A DNA stretch of 64,000 bases from Variovorax boronicumulans (GTDB taxonomy: Bacteria > Pseudomonadota > Gammaproteobacteria > Burkholderiales > Burkholderiaceae_C), in assembly GCF_019352895.1 (NCBI RefSeq), contig NZ_JAAAFX010000003.1, positions 1 through 64,000 on the forward strand, given 5' to 3'. The notes under the pieces were generated by a model. That model had not been told where the DNA came from. It worked only from the letters and a program-made list of their open reading frames with translations, and made no database searches. The position numbers and the translations under genes are program-made. Each line of letters begins with the position of its first letter. Position 1 is the stretch's first letter. Shown here piece by piece: positions 1-7,975 of this stretch.

Positions 1-118
1 CGTCAGCATCACCGTGAAGCTGATCAACCCGATCGCCATGGAAGAAGGTCTGCGTTTCGCCATCCGCGAAGGCGGCCGCACCGTGGGCTCGGGCGTCGTG
101 GCCAAGGTCATCGCTTAA
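1..118 (+). CDS. tuf: Elongation factor Tu, C-terminal end (partial)
   Basis: The last 38 codons of EF-Tu, the GTPase that brings aminoacyl-tRNA to the ribosome. The readable tail ends in [10 protein letters not shown], matching the C-terminal beta-barrel domain of bacterial EF-Tu, and stops with TAA at 116-118. The gene begins outside the window. It lies 25 bp before rpsJ, the usual junction of the str and S10 operons in betaproteobacteria, so rpsJ is probably cotranscribed with tuf. Confidence 0.95.
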   Translation, partial: VSITVKLINPIAMEEGLRFAIREGGRTVGSGVVAKVIA

Positions 119-143
119 TCCGCAAGGCACAAGGACACACACC

Positions 144-458
144 ATGGCAACGAAGCAAAAGATCCGCATCCGCCTGAAGGCGTTCGACTACAAGCTCATC
201 GACCAGTCGGCCGCTGAAATCGTGGACACCGCCAAGCGCACCGGCGCCATCGTCAAGGGCCCCGTGCCCCTGCCGACGCGCATGAAGCGTTTCGACATCC
301 TGCGTTCGCCGCACGTCAACAAGACGTCGCGCGACCAGTTCGAAATCCGTACGCACCAGCGTCTGATGGACATCGTCGATCCGACCGACAAGACCGTGGA
401 CGCGCTGATGAAGCTCGACCTGCCGGCTGGCGTCGACGTCGAGATCAAGCTGCAGTAA
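144..458 (+). CDS. rpsJ: 30S ribosomal protein S10
   Basis: Small-subunit head protein that also binds NusB in antitermination. The 104-residue product has the normal family length and the typical start [20 protein letters not shown]. An AAGGA ribosome binding site precedes the ATG. It follows tuf closely but is separated from rplC by 273 bp containing a promoter-like sequence, so it may be the last gene of the tuf transcript as well as the first gene of the S10 cluster. Confidence 0.97.
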   Translation: MATKQKIRIRLKAFDYKLIDQSAAEIVDTAKRTGAIVKGPVPLPTRMKRFDILRSPHVNKTSRDQFEIRTHQRLMDIVDPTDKTVDALMKLDLPAGVDVEIKLQ

Positions 459-554
459 CTCCGGTTCTGCGCCTCTTCAGGGTCCGTGGGCAGCAATGCC
501 GACGGACCTTGTCCGTTGAATCGGTCGGTCGCATGCCCCTCCCGGGGTGTCGCC

Positions 555-584
555 TTGCGTGAAAAGGGCAGTGCGGGCTATAAT
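555..584 (+). promoter_or_regulatory. Predicted sigma70 promoter for the rplC operon
   Basis: A perfect TATAAT box at 579-584 lies 18 bp after TTGCGT at 555-560. It sits in the only large gap of the ribosomal cluster, about 150 bp before rplC. This suggests that rplC and the genes after it can be transcribed independently of tuf-rpsJ. Seen directly in the sequence; activity is inferred. Confidence 0.6.
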
Positions 585-589
585 CGCCG

Positions 590-731
590 GCTCTGCTCGT
601 TTTGCGCCTTCGCGGGTGCGTACAAGCCGAGATTTATCAACCTTTCTTCGAGGGCCTTCAACGGGGCCAAACGCTGTCGCCAATTGAAGTGGCAGCGGCG
701 AAGGAAGACTTCCATTTTTTGGAGAAAACAA
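590..731 (+). promoter_or_regulatory. Long 5' leader of rplC with hairpin and T-run
   Basis: About 140 nt of untranslated leader lie between the predicted start site and rplC. A hairpin can form at 672-697: outer arms CGCT/AGCG, a three-base bulge, inner arms GCCA/TGGC, and a 7-nt loop. It is followed by a run of six T at 715-720, just before the GGAG ribosome binding site. In E. coli an L4-bound leader controls the S10 operon by attenuation and translation. This leader may play a similar part, but it is in front of rplC rather than rpsJ and I cannot show L4 binding. Confidence 0.35.
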
Positions 732-1412
732 ATGAGTCTGAGCAACTCCCTCGGGTTGCTGGGCCGCAAGGTGGGGATGATGCGTCTCTTCACCGATGAC
801 GGGGACGCAGTTCCTGTCACGGTGGTGGATGTGTCCAACAACCGTGTGACCCAGATCAAGTCCCAAGAGACCGACGGCTACGTCGCGCTTCAAGTGACTT
901 TCGGTTCGCGCAAAGCATCGCGCGTGACCAAGCCGCAAGCCGGACATCTCGCCAAGGCGGGTGTCGAAGCTGGCGAGATCATCCAGGAATTCCGCGTGAC
1001 CGCCGATACGGCCGGTCAGCACAAGACCGGTGGCGTGATTGCCGCAGGTAGCGTGTTCGCGGTCGGCCAGAAGGTGGACGTGCAAGGCACTTCCATCGGC
1101 AAGGGCTTCGCTGGCACCATCAAGCGTCACAACATGCGTTCGCAGCGCGCGTCGCACGGTAACAGCCGTTCGCACAACGTGCCGGGTTCCATCGGTATGG
1201 CGCAGGATCCGGGCCGCGTGTTTCCGGGCAAGCGCATGACGGGTCACCTCGGTGACGTCACCGTCACCACGCAGAACCTCGACGTGTTTCGCATCGACGA
1301 AGCGCGTCAGCTGCTGCTGATCAAGGGTGCGATCCCCGGTTCGAAGGGTGGCTTTGTCACCGTGCGTCCGGCCATCAAGGCCAAGCCCCAAGCGGCTGAA
1401 GGAGCGAAGTAA
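732..1412 (+). CDS. rplC: 50S ribosomal protein L3
   Basis: Large-subunit assembly protein that reaches toward the peptidyl transferase centre. The 226-residue product is slightly longer than E. coli L3. The ATG at 732 is chosen because GGAG lies 7 nt upstream and the protein then begins [20 protein letters not shown], the family start; the open frame extends further upstream but that part is not L3-like. The loop motif reads RMTGHLGD at residues 168-175, so His172 stands where E. coli L3 has the glutamine (Gln150) methylated by PrmB. The stop codon directly abuts rplD. Confidence 0.96.
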   Translation: MSLSNSLGLLGRKVGMMRLFTDDGDAVPVTVVDVSNNRVTQIKSQETDGYVALQVTFGSRKASRVTKPQAGHLAKAGVEAGEIIQEFRVTADTAGQHKTGGVIAAGSVFAVGQKVDVQGTSIGKGFAGTIKRHNMRSQRASHGNSRSHNVPGSIGMAQDPGRVFPGKRMTGHLGDVTVTTQNLDVFRIDEARQLLLIKGAIPGSKGGFVTVRPAIKAKPQAAEGAK

Positions 1413-2033
1413 ATGCAACTCGAACTCCTGAACGAACAAGGCCAGGCCGCGTCGAAGTACGACGCCCCCGAGACCGTGTTCGGCCGTGATTACAACGAAG
1501 ACCTGGTTCACCAGATCGTCGTTGCATTCCAGGCCAACGCCCGCCAAGGCACGCGCGCCCAGAAGGACCGCGAACAGGTCCATCACTCGACCAAGAAGCC
1601 TTTCAAGCAAAAGGGAACGGGCCGCGCCCGCGCCGGTATGACGTCTTCGCCCCTGTGGCGTGGCGGCGGCCGCATCTTCCCGAACATGCCTGACGAAAAC
1701 TTCACGCAGAAGATCAACAAGAAGATGTACCGCGCCGGCATGGCGTCGATCTTCTCGCAGCTCGCTCGTGAAGGCCGTCTGGCCGTGGTCGATTCGCTCA
1801 CCGTGGATTCGCCCAAGACCAAGCCGCTCGCCGCCAAGTTCAAGGCCATGAATCTCGAGTCCGTGCTCGTGATCGCCGAAGAAGTCGACGAGAACCTGTA
1901 CCTCGCCTCGCGCAACCTGGTGAACGTGCTCGTCGTCGAGCCGCGTTACGCCGATCCGGTGTCGCTGGTGCACTACAAGAAGGTGCTCGTCACCAAGGGT
2001 GCCGTCGACAAGCTCAAGGAGATGTTCGCATGA
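1413..2033 (+). CDS. rplD: 50S ribosomal protein L4
   Basis: Large-subunit protein lining the exit tunnel and, in gammaproteobacteria, the autoregulator of the S10 operon. The 206-residue product carries the conserved basic loop with KGTGRARAG near residues 69-77 followed by [15 protein letters not shown] lies 8 nt before the ATG, inside the end of rplC. The gene ends in an ATGA overlap with rplW, which suggests translational coupling. Confidence 0.96.
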   Translation: MQLELLNEQGQAASKYDAPETVFGRDYNEDLVHQIVVAFQANARQGTRAQKDREQVHHSTKKPFKQKGTGRARAGMTSSPLWRGGGRIFPNMPDENFTQKINKKMYRAGMASIFSQLAREGRLAVVDSLTVDSPKTKPLAAKFKAMNLESVLVIAEEVDENLYLASRNLVNVLVVEPRYADPVSLVHYKKVLVTKGAVDKLKEMFA

Positions 2034-2368
2034 GCCGCATGAATCCTACGCCCGCTTTCCGGAACTCGTTCCAGGAAGGCCGTCTGATGGCCGTGCTGGT
2101 CGCCCCGATCGTGTCCGAAAAGGCAACGATGGTCGGCGAGAAGTCGAATGCCGTCACTTTCAAGGTGCTGCAAGACGCCACCAAGCCCGAGATCAAGGCC
2201 GCTGTTGAACTGATGTTCAAGGTCGAAGTCCAGGGCGTGTCGGTGCTCAACACCAAGGGCAAGACCAAGCGCTTTGGCAAGTCCATCGGCCGCCGCGACA
2301 ACGTTCGCAAGGCCTATGTGACCCTGAAGCCAGGTCAAGAGCTCAACCTCGTCGGGGAAGGCGCTTAA
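2030..2368 (+). CDS. rplW: 50S ribosomal protein L23
   Basis: Protein at the tunnel exit that docks trigger factor and SRP. The 112-residue form starts at the ATG overlapping the rplD stop, with AAGGAG 8 nt upstream. A second ATG at 2087 (residue 20, [12 protein letters not shown]) also has a good AGGAAGG site 7 nt upstream and would give 93 residues, slightly shorter than E. coli L23 (100). The longer form adds about 14 residues relative to E. coli. I prefer the coupled start at 2030, but both could be used. Confidence 0.93.
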   Translation: MSRMNPTPAFRNSFQEGRLMAVLVAPIVSEKATMVGEKSNAVTFKVLQDATKPEIKAAVELMFKVEVQGVSVLNTKGKTKRFGKSIGRRDNVRKAYVTLKPGQELNLVGEGA

Positions 2369-2370
2369 TC

Positions 2371-3195
2371 ATGGCCGTCATCAAGATGAAACCCACTTCG
2401 CCGGGCCAACGCGGCGCGGTGAAGATCTCCCGGGATCACCTGTACAAGGGTGCCCCTCACGCTCCGTTGCTCGAGCCGCAGTTCCAGGCTGCCGGTCGCA
2501 ACAACAACGGTCACATCACGATTCGCCATCGCGGCGGTGGTCACAAGCATCACTATCGCGTCGTCGACTTCGTGCGCAACAAGGACGGCATCCCGGCCAA
2601 GGTCGAACGCATCGAGTACGACCCGAACCGCACCGCCCACATCGCTCTGGTGTGCTACGCCGACGGCGAGCGCCGCTACATCATCGCCCCGCGCGGTCTG
2701 GAAGCCGGTGCAACGCTGCTGAGCGGTTCGGAAGCCCCGATCCGCGCCGGCAACACGCTGCCGATCCGCAACATCCCGGTGGGTTCGACCATCCATTGCA
2801 TCGAGCTGCAACCCGGCAAGGGCGCGCAGATCGCGCGTTCGGCTGGTACGTCGGCCACGCTGCTGGCACGCGAAGGTGTCTACGCTCAAGTGCGCATGCG
2901 CTCGGGTGAAGTCCGCCGCGTGCACGTGGAATGCCGCGCCACCATCGGTGAAGTCGCCAACGAAGAGCACAGCCTGCGCCGTCTGGGCAAGGCCGGTGCG
3001 AAGCGTCACATGGGTATCCGTCCGACCGTTCGCGGTGTGGTGATGAACCCGGTTGACCACCCGCACGGTGGTGGTGAAGGCAAGACCGGTGAAGGTCGCC
3101 ATCCAGTCGATCCATGGGGCAACCTCACCAAGGGCTATCGCACCCGTAACAACAAGCGCACGCAGGTCTTCATCGTGTCGCGTCGCAAGAAATAA
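2371..3195 (+). CDS. rplB: 50S ribosomal protein L2
   Basis: Core large-subunit protein needed for subunit joining and peptidyl transfer. The 274-residue product has normal length and contains the signature [13 protein letters not shown] near residue 225, including the His equivalent to E. coli His229. It ends in a basic tail of the usual type (SRRKK). It starts 2 nt after the rplW stop. Confidence 0.97.
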   Translation: MAVIKMKPTSPGQRGAVKISRDHLYKGAPHAPLLEPQFQAAGRNNNGHITIRHRGGGHKHHYRVVDFVRNKDGIPAKVERIEYDPNRTAHIALVCYADGERRYIIAPRGLEAGATLLSGSEAPIRAGNTLPIRNIPVGSTIHCIELQPGKGAQIARSAGTSATLLAREGVYAQVRMRSGEVRRVHVECRATIGEVANEEHSLRRLGKAGAKRHMGIRPTVRGVVMNPVDHPHGGGEGKTGEGRHPVDPWGNLTKGYRTRNNKRTQVFIVSRRKK

Positions 3196-3206
3196 GGGGA
3201 TAGCAA

Positions 3207-3485
3207 ATGACACGCTCTCTCAAGAAGGGTCCTTTCGTCGACCACCATCTGGTGGCCAAGGCCGACAAGGCTGTGACGACCAAGGACAAGAAGCCGATCA
3301 AGACCTGGTCGCGTCGCTCGATGGTTCTGCCCGAGTTCATCGGTCTGACCATTGCCGTGCACAACGGCAAGCAGCACGTGCCTGTGTACATCACCGACCA
3401 GATGGTCGGCCACAAGCTCGGCGAATTTGCGCTCACCCGCACGTTCAAGGGGCACCCCGCGGACAAAAAAGTCCAGAAGAAGTAA
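3207..3485 (+). CDS. rpsS: 30S ribosomal protein S19
   Basis: Small-subunit head protein contacting the A-site tRNA and bridge B1a. The 92-residue product begins [15 protein letters not shown] and contains [16 protein letters not shown], both diagnostic of S19. AAGGGG precedes the ATG. It is embedded in the conserved order rplB-rpsS-rplV. Confidence 0.97.
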   Translation: MTRSLKKGPFVDHHLVAKADKAVTTKDKKPIKTWSRRSMVLPEFIGLTIAVHNGKQHVPVYITDQMVGHKLGEFALTRTFKGHPADKKVQKK

Positions 3486-3494
3486 GGAACGACC

Positions 3495-3827
3495 ATGTCT
3501 GAAACACGTGCAGTCCTCCGCGGTGTCCGCCTGTCGGTCGACAAGGGCCGTCTGGTCGCGGACCTCATCCGCGGCAAGAAGGTCGATCAAGCGCTCAACG
3601 TTCTGCAGTTCACGCAGAAAAAAGCCGCTGTGATCATCAAGAAGGTGCTCGAGTCGGCAATCGCCAACGCCGAGCACAACGACGGTGCCGACATCGACGA
3701 GCTGAAGATCAAGACCATCTACGTCGAACAAGGTGCCACGCTCAAGCGCTTCACCGCGCGCGCCAAGGGTCGCGGCAACCGCATCAGCAAGCCCACGTGC
3801 CATGTGTACGTGACGGTTGGCAACTAA
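3495..3827 (+). CDS. rplV: 50S ribosomal protein L22
   Basis: Protein whose beta-hairpin lines the exit tunnel and is a known site of macrolide resistance changes. The 110-residue product has the family length and ends in the conserved hairpin and strand ([20 protein letters not shown]). A ribosome binding site AAGGA lies before the ATG. It is followed closely by rpsC. Confidence 0.96.
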   Translation: MSETRAVLRGVRLSVDKGRLVADLIRGKKVDQALNVLQFTQKKAAVIIKKVLESAIANAEHNDGADIDELKIKTIYVEQGATLKRFTARAKGRGNRISKPTCHVYVTVGN

Positions 3828-3841
3828 AAGGCCGGAAGACT

Positions 3842-4768
3842 ATGGGACAAAAAATCCACCCTACCGGCTTCCGCCTTGCGGTCAGCCGCAACTGGTCGAG
3901 CCGCTGGTACGCCAGCAACAAAGACTTCGCCGGCATGCTGGCCGAAGACATCAAGGTGCGCGAGTACCTGAAGAAGAAGCTCAAGAACGCGTCGGTTTCG
4001 CGCGTGCTGATCGAGCGTCCCGCCAAGAACGCCCGCATCACGATCTACTCGGCACGTCCGGGCGTCGTGATCGGCAAGAAGGGCGAAGACATCGAGAACC
4101 TCAAGCGCGAACTCGGCAAGCAGCTGGGTGTGCCGGTCGCAGTGAACATCGAAGAAGTGCGCAAGCCTGAAATCGATGCCCAACTGATCGCCGACAGCAT
4201 CACGCAGCAGCTCGAAAAGCGGATCATGTTCCGCCGCGCCATGAAGCGTGCGATGCAGAACGCCATGCGTCTGGGTGCCCTGGGCATCAAGATCATGTCG
4301 TCGGGCCGTCTCAACGGTATCGAAATCGCTCGTTGCGAGTGGTACCGCGAAGGCCGCGTGCCGCTTCACACCCTGCGCGCCGACATCGACTACGGCACCT
4401 CGGAAGCCAAGACCACCTACGGCGTCATCGGCGTCAAGGTCTGGGTCTACAAGGGCGACACGCTGGGTCGTAACGACCTGCCGGCCGTCGAAACGCCGCG
4501 TCCGGACGACGAGCGTCGCCCGCGTGGTCCCCGCCGCGATGGCCGCCCTGGTGGCGACCGTCCGGGTGGCGACCGTCGTGGTCCCGGCCCCCGTGCCGGT
4601 GGCCGTGGCCCGATCGGTGGCAACACCGCGCCGGCCGATGGCAGCGACAAGCCCGCAGAAGCGACCGGTGGTGCACCTGCAGCACCGGGTGCAGACCCGA
4701 AACCCGCCGTTAAGCGCGTCCGCAAAGCCGCGCCAGCTGCAGCAGCTGACGGTGCCAAGACCGAGTAA
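3842..4768 (+). CDS. rpsC: 30S ribosomal protein S3 with long C-terminal tail
   Basis: Small-subunit head protein forming part of the mRNA entry site and helicase activity. The start at 3842 gives [12 protein letters not shown], the universal S3 start; a longer reading from 3797 would overlap rplV. The KH domain with [12 protein letters not shown] is near residues 64-77. The product is 308 residues against 233 in E. coli. The extra part, from about residue 225, is a low-complexity tail first rich in Arg/Gly/Pro/Asp (repeated GGDR units) and then in Ala/Pro/Lys. It is probably disordered and of unknown purpose. Confidence 0.96.
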   Translation: MGQKIHPTGFRLAVSRNWSSRWYASNKDFAGMLAEDIKVREYLKKKLKNASVSRVLIERPAKNARITIYSARPGVVIGKKGEDIENLKRELGKQLGVPVAVNIEEVRKPEIDAQLIADSITQQLEKRIMFRRAMKRAMQNAMRLGALGIKIMSSGRLNGIEIARCEWYREGRVPLHTLRADIDYGTSEAKTTYGVIGVKVWVYKGDTLGRNDLPAVETPRPDDERRPRGPRRDGRPGGDRPGGDRRGPGPRAGGRGPIGGNTAPADGSDKPAEATGGAPAAPGADPKPAVKRVRKAAPAAAADGAKTE

Positions 4769-4799
4769 TCGGTCTTTCCCGAGCGCGAAAGCGCTCGGG
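4759..4799 (+). other. Tandem intercistronic hairpins between rpsC and rplP
   Basis: Two perfect stem-loops stand side by side. The first, GACCGA-GTAA-TCGGTC (4759-4774), encloses the rpsC stop codon. The second, CCCGAGCGC-GAAA-GCGCTCGGG (4778-4799), has a 9-bp stem closed by a GAAA tetraloop. No T-run follows, so this is not a normal intrinsic terminator. It could stabilise or process the transcript, or tune rplP translation 24 nt downstream. Confidence 0.7.
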
Positions 4800-4822
4800 T
4801 CAGTCTCACGGAGTAATAAAAC

Positions 4823-5239
4823 ATGCTGCAACCTGCACGCAGAAAGTTCCGCAAGGAACAAAAGGGCCGCAACACTGGCATCGCTACCCGGGGCAACTCG
4901 GTGGCATTCGGTGATTTCGGTCTGAAATGCACCGACCGCGGCCGTCTGACCGCGCGCCAACTCGAAGCTGCACGTCGCGCGATCTCGCGTCACGTGAAGC
5001 GCGGTGGCCGCATCTGGATCCGCGTGTTCCCGGACAAGCCAATCTCTACCAAGCCCGCTGAAGTGCGGATGGGTAACGGTAAGGGCAACCCCGAGTACTA
5101 CGTCGCGGAAATCCAACCCGGCAAGATCGTGTTCGAGATCGTCGGCGTGCCCGAAGAACTCGCCCGCGAAGCGTTCCGCCTGGCTGCTGCCAAGCTGCCG
5201 CTGCGTACCACCTTCGTCGCGCGCCAGCTCGGCACCTGA
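4823..5239 (+). CDS. rplP: 50S ribosomal protein L16
   Basis: Large-subunit protein that positions A-site tRNA. The 138-residue product begins [17 protein letters not shown], the family start. It keeps the Arg in VRMGNGKGN that corresponds to E. coli Arg81, the target of the RoxA (YcfD) hydroxylase in other bacteria. It follows the rpsC-rplP hairpins, and a CGGAG site precedes the ATG. Confidence 0.96.
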   Translation: MLQPARRKFRKEQKGRNTGIATRGNSVAFGDFGLKCTDRGRLTARQLEAARRAISRHVKRGGRIWIRVFPDKPISTKPAEVRMGNGKGNPEYYVAEIQPGKIVFEIVGVPEELAREAFRLAAAKLPLRTTFVARQLGT

Positions 5240-5256
5240 TCGAGGAGAGAACACTC

Positions 5257-5508
5257 ATGGCAACACGTAAGAAGAAGGACGCCGCGGCCAAGCCGGTCAA
5301 GGTGTCGAAGGCAGCAGCGCTGCGCGACAAGGATGTCGCCGGCCTGCAAACCGAAATCAAGGATCTGCAGAAGGCCCATTTCGGTCTGCGCATGCAGAAG
5401 GCCACGCAACAGCTGTCGAACACCTCGACGCTGCGCGTGACACGTCGCGACATCGCTCGCGCCAAGACCATTCTTGCTCAGAAGCAAGAAGCACCCGCCG
5501 CCAAGTAA
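5257..5508 (+). CDS. rpmC: 50S ribosomal protein L29, N-terminally extended
   Basis: Tunnel-exit protein near the SRP and trigger factor site. The product is 83 residues, while most L29 proteins have about 65. The extra residues form a basic, Ala/Lys-rich N-terminus ([20 protein letters not shown]). The core resembles L29, with [18 protein letters not shown] and the C-terminal [17 protein letters not shown] upstream of the ATG supports the long form. Confidence 0.93.
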   Translation: MATRKKKDAAAKPVKVSKAAALRDKDVAGLQTEIKDLQKAHFGLRMQKATQQLSNTSTLRVTRRDIARAKTILAQKQEAPAAK

Positions 5509-5517
5509 GGAGCAAAC

Positions 5518-5787
5518 ATGACGGAAGCTAAAAAATCCCTCAAGCGCACCTTGATCGGCAAGGTCGTGAGCGACAAGCGTGAGAAGACCGTGACCGTGCT
5601 GGTCGAGCGTCGTGTGAAACACGAGCTCTACGGCAAGATCGTGGCCAAGACGAGCAAGTACCACGCCCATGACGAAAAGGGCGAGTACCACCTGGGCGAC
5701 ACCATCGAGATCACGGAAAGCCGTCCGATCTCGAAGACCAAGAACTGGGTCGTGACCCGCCTGGTCGAGAAGGCCGTTCTGGTCTGA
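5518..5787 (+). CDS. rpsQ: 30S ribosomal protein S17
   Basis: Primary 16S rRNA-binding protein with an OB fold. The 89-residue product contains [22 protein letters not shown], then YHAHDE and the strand [13 protein letters not shown], typical of S17. It is the last gene of the S10 cluster here and is closed by a strong terminator 22 bp downstream. Confidence 0.96.
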   Translation: MTEAKKSLKRTLIGKVVSDKREKTVTVLVERRVKHELYGKIVAKTSKYHAHDEKGEYHLGDTIEITESRPISKTKNWVVTRLVEKAVLV

Positions 5788-5809
5788 CCCTCGGCGCACA
5801 GCCACTCCC

Positions 5810-5842
5810 GAAACGGCCCACAATGTGGGCCGTTTCTTTTTT
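5810..5842 (+). terminator. Rho-independent terminator of the S10 operon
   Basis: A perfect 12-bp stem (GAAACGGCCCAC / GTGGGCCGTTTC) with the 3-nt loop AAT is followed by six T. It ends the ribosomal protein operon after rpsQ. The peroxiredoxin gene starts 18 bp later, so its promoter must overlap or lie within this region. Confidence 0.93.
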
Positions 5843-5860
5843 GTCCGGAGCATTTCAATC

Positions 5861-6367
5861 ATGATCAAAATCGGCGACACCCTTCCCTCGGTCACCCTGC
5901 AGGAATACTCGGAAGTCGAGGGCGAGGGCTGCAGCATCGGCCCGAACGCCGTGGACGTCGCGAAGGCCTCGGCCGGCAAGACGATCGCGGTCTTCGCACT
6001 GCCGGGCGCCTTCACGCCCACCTGTTCGGCCAAGCACGTGCCGGGCTATGTACAGCACTTCGACGACTTCAAGGCCGCAGGCGTCGACGAGATCTGGTGC
6101 CTGAGCGTCAACGACGCCTTCGTGATGGGCGCCTGGGCACGTGACCAGAAGACCGGCACCAAGGTGCGCATGCTGGCCGACGGCAGTGCCGATTTCGCCA
6201 AGGCCACCGGTCTCACACTCGACCTGACTGGCCGCGGCATGGGCCTGCGCAGCAACCGTTACTCGATGCTGGTCAAGGACGGCAAGGTCGCGACCCTCAA
6301 CGTCGAGGCACCGGGCAAGTTCGAGGTCAGCAACGCCGAGACGCTGCTGGCGCAAGCCAAGGGCTGA
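5861..6367 (+). CDS. Peroxiredoxin (Prx5-type redoxin)
   Basis: Thiol peroxidase predicted to reduce hydrogen peroxide and organic hydroperoxides in the cytoplasm. The 168-residue protein has the redoxin fold with the active-site motif PGAFTPTCS at residues 48-56, giving peroxidatic Cys55. The ATG at 5861 is chosen because the frame upstream runs into the terminator hairpin. It is a single gene between two terminators. It resembles Prx5/AhpE-like proteins of betaproteobacteria with no fused glutaredoxin domain, so the reductant is probably glutathione-glutaredoxin or thioredoxin. Confidence 0.9.
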   Translation: MIKIGDTLPSVTLQEYSEVEGEGCSIGPNAVDVAKASAGKTIAVFALPGAFTPTCSAKHVPGYVQHFDDFKAAGVDEIWCLSVNDAFVMGAWARDQKTGTKVRMLADGSADFAKATGLTLDLTGRGMGLRSNRYSMLVKDGKVATLNVEAPGKFEVSNAETLLAQAKG

Positions 6368-6387
6368 GCGCCTCCGCGCACCCCGAC

Positions 6388-6416
6388 AAAGGCGCCGCAA
6401 GGCGCCTTTTTCTTTT
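6388..6416 (+). terminator. Rho-independent terminator after the peroxiredoxin gene
   Basis: The stem AAAGGCGCC / GGCGCCTTT closed by a GCAA tetraloop is followed by TTTTCTTTT. It ends the peroxiredoxin transcript and faces the converging acetyltransferase gene. Confidence 0.88.
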
Positions 6417-6421
6417 CAATG

Positions 6422-6517
6422 CCAGAGACATCGCGGAACCGGCTTTGCCGGGCCGCTGGTGTCGCCCCCTGGAGGGGGAAGGCAAGCGGACACGGAGTGC
6501 CGTGCAGCCTTCGGGGG
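6422..6517. repeat. Dispersed GC-rich palindromic repeat, copy 1
   Basis: About 96 bp that recur in inverted orientation at 8440-8596 with roughly 85 percent identity by eye. Shared blocks include GGAACCGGCTTTGCCGGGCC, a palindromic core CCCCCTGGAGGGGG at 6465-6478, and GCCTTCGGGGG. It begins just after the peroxiredoxin terminator and ends at the stop codon of the acetyltransferase gene. No coding potential is evident. It has the character of a short interspersed repeat of the REP or MITE kind. Confidence 0.8.
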
Positions 6518-7111
6518 CTAGAGCTCCACCTTGAGGTAGTGCGAGCCCGGGATCGGGTTGTGATAGTAGGGCGGCACCTCGATGAAGCCCAGGTCTTCAT
6601 AGAGCGTGCGTGCCGATTCCATGTCGTCGAGCGTGTCCAGCAGCACGCAGGCGTAGCCCGCGCCGCGCGCCGCATCGAGGATGGCCTCGGCCAGGCGCCG
6701 GCCCAGCCCGAGGCCGCGAAAGGCCGGGCGCACGTAGAGGCGCTTCATCTCGGCCGAGTTCGGATCGTCGGCGCTGTCGAGCGGCCGCAGCGCGCAGCAG
6801 CCCGCCACCATGGCCTGGCGGCCATCCGCCATGCGCAGCAGCTGGCCGCTGTTGCCTTCGGCCGCGACGGCCGCGTCGTCGGCTTCGACCAGCGCCAGCA
6901 GCAGCACGCCGCGGGGTTCGGCATAGTCGCCGGGCAGCGCCGCCAGTTCCTCGGCGAAATTCTGGAAGCTCAGGTCGATGCCCAGCGCGTTCGCGTACTC
7001 GGCGAACACGGCGCGCAGGGCGGCGAGCTCGTCCGGTGCGTGCGGCGTCATCAGGACGATGTCGGGCGTGCCGATCAGCGGCAGCGTGCGCGAGCTGGGG
7101 AAGGTGCTCAT
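6518..7111 (-). CDS. GNAT family N-acetyltransferase
   Basis: Predicted acetyl-CoA-dependent acetyltransferase of 197 residues; the substrate is unknown. The acetyl-CoA-binding motif RGLGLGRRLAEAIL lies at residues 132-145, preceded by the strand MKRLYVRPAFR, and the C-terminus has YEDLGFIEVPPYY, as in small-molecule GNAT enzymes. The start codon overlaps the stop of the cytochrome b gene (ATGA), so the two are translationally coupled. Its stop codon touches the dispersed repeat. Confidence 0.85.
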   Translation of the reverse strand: MSTFPSSRTLPLIGTPDIVLMTPHAPDELAALRAVFAEYANALGIDLSFQNFAEELAALPGDYAEPRGVLLLALVEADDAAVAAEGNSGQLLRMADGRQAMVAGCCALRPLDSADDPNSAEMKRLYVRPAFRGLGLGRRLAEAILDAARGAGYACVLLDTLDDMESARTLYEDLGFIEVPPYYHNPIPGSHYLKVEL

Positions 7112-7815
7112 GAGCGCAGCGATCCGATCCAGAGCGCGAAGGCCAGGCAGGCCGCGAACAGCACCAGGGCGAACAGCCGCGAGGCGGCATCGTCCCGGCT
7201 GGGCTTCGCGACCGTGGCGGCAGGCGGCGCCAGCGTCTTGTCACCCGAGATCATCGGACCGACCAGACGGTGCCGACGCACCAGCGCGTAATAGAGCACG
7301 GCCAGCAGATGCAGCACCAGCAGCGCGATCACCAGCCACTTGCCGCGTTCCGCGTGCCAGCCGGTCGCCAGGCTGGCGACGGCACCGGACACCAGGTGCG
7401 ACAGCGGGCCCACGTTGGAGATCTCGTCGTCGGCCAGCAGGCCCGTCCCGACCTGCAGCGCCAGCAGTCCCAGCATCGCGAAGACCGACAGCGCGCCCAG
7501 CGGGTTGTGGCCGATCAGATGGTCCGGGTGGGCGTCGCCGCGCAGGTAGGCCAAGATCGAGCGCGGCCGGTAGACGAAGGCCGCGAAGCGCGACCAGCGC
7601 CCGCCGACGAAACCCCAGCCGAGGCGAAACAGCAGCAGCGCCAGCACGAGGTAGCCCAGCCGGAAGTGCCATTCCATGGCGCCAAGGAAGCCGGTGGCGA
7701 GCAGGCCGCTGACGGCGAGCGCCAGCAGCCAGTGGAAGACCCGCGTCGGGAGGTCCCAGATGCGCGTGCGCACCGGGCGGGCCTCGTCCATGGTCGGGGT
7801 CGGGGAAGGAGTCAT
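7108..7815 (-). CDS. Cytochrome b561-family membrane protein
   Basis: Di-haem b-type cytochrome expected to pass electrons across the inner membrane to a c-type cytochrome. The motif RIWDLPTRVFHWLLALAV, typical of this family, is followed by several hydrophobic segments, with His in FHW, GYLV-type helices and WHAERGKWLVIALLVLHLL. The start is taken at ATG 7815 (235 residues); ATG 7791 is also possible, and a TTG-started reading from 7863 is less likely. It diverges from a cytochrome c' gene, its likely partner, and is coupled to the downstream acetyltransferase. Confidence 0.82.
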   Translation of the reverse strand: MTPSPTPTMDEARPVRTRIWDLPTRVFHWLLALAVSGLLATGFLGAMEWHFRLGYLVLALLLFRLGWGFVGGRWSRFAAFVYRPRSILAYLRGDAHPDHLIGHNPLGALSVFAMLGLLALQVGTGLLADDEISNVGPLSHLVSGAVASLATGWHAERGKWLVIALLVLHLLAVLYYALVRRHRLVGPMISGDKTLAPPAATVAKPSRDDAASRLFALVLFAACLAFALWIGSLRS

Positions 7816-7975
7816 CGGGCGGGCAAAGAGAGCCGAAAAGGGGCGGAAGGCGCAGATTAGCAAATCTCGAGCGCAACAGCGGCAAGCCCCATGTCGCCCC
7901 TGTGCCTTCGCGGCCCTCTAAACTGTTCGCCGATGCCGCAGGCGCGGCATCGATCCCCACGAAATAAGGAAGCCC

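Noticed and set aside
486-731. N-terminal extension of L3 by 82 codons.
   Set aside because: The upstream codons are not conserved in L3 and cover the promoter and leader region. The ATG at 732 has a proper ribosome binding site.
6422-6517. Copy 1 of the palindromic repeat as a coding gene on the plus strand (part of a frame starting at 6419).
   Set aside because: The frame runs antisense through the acetyltransferase gene, and the repeat recurs inverted elsewhere without conserved reading frame.
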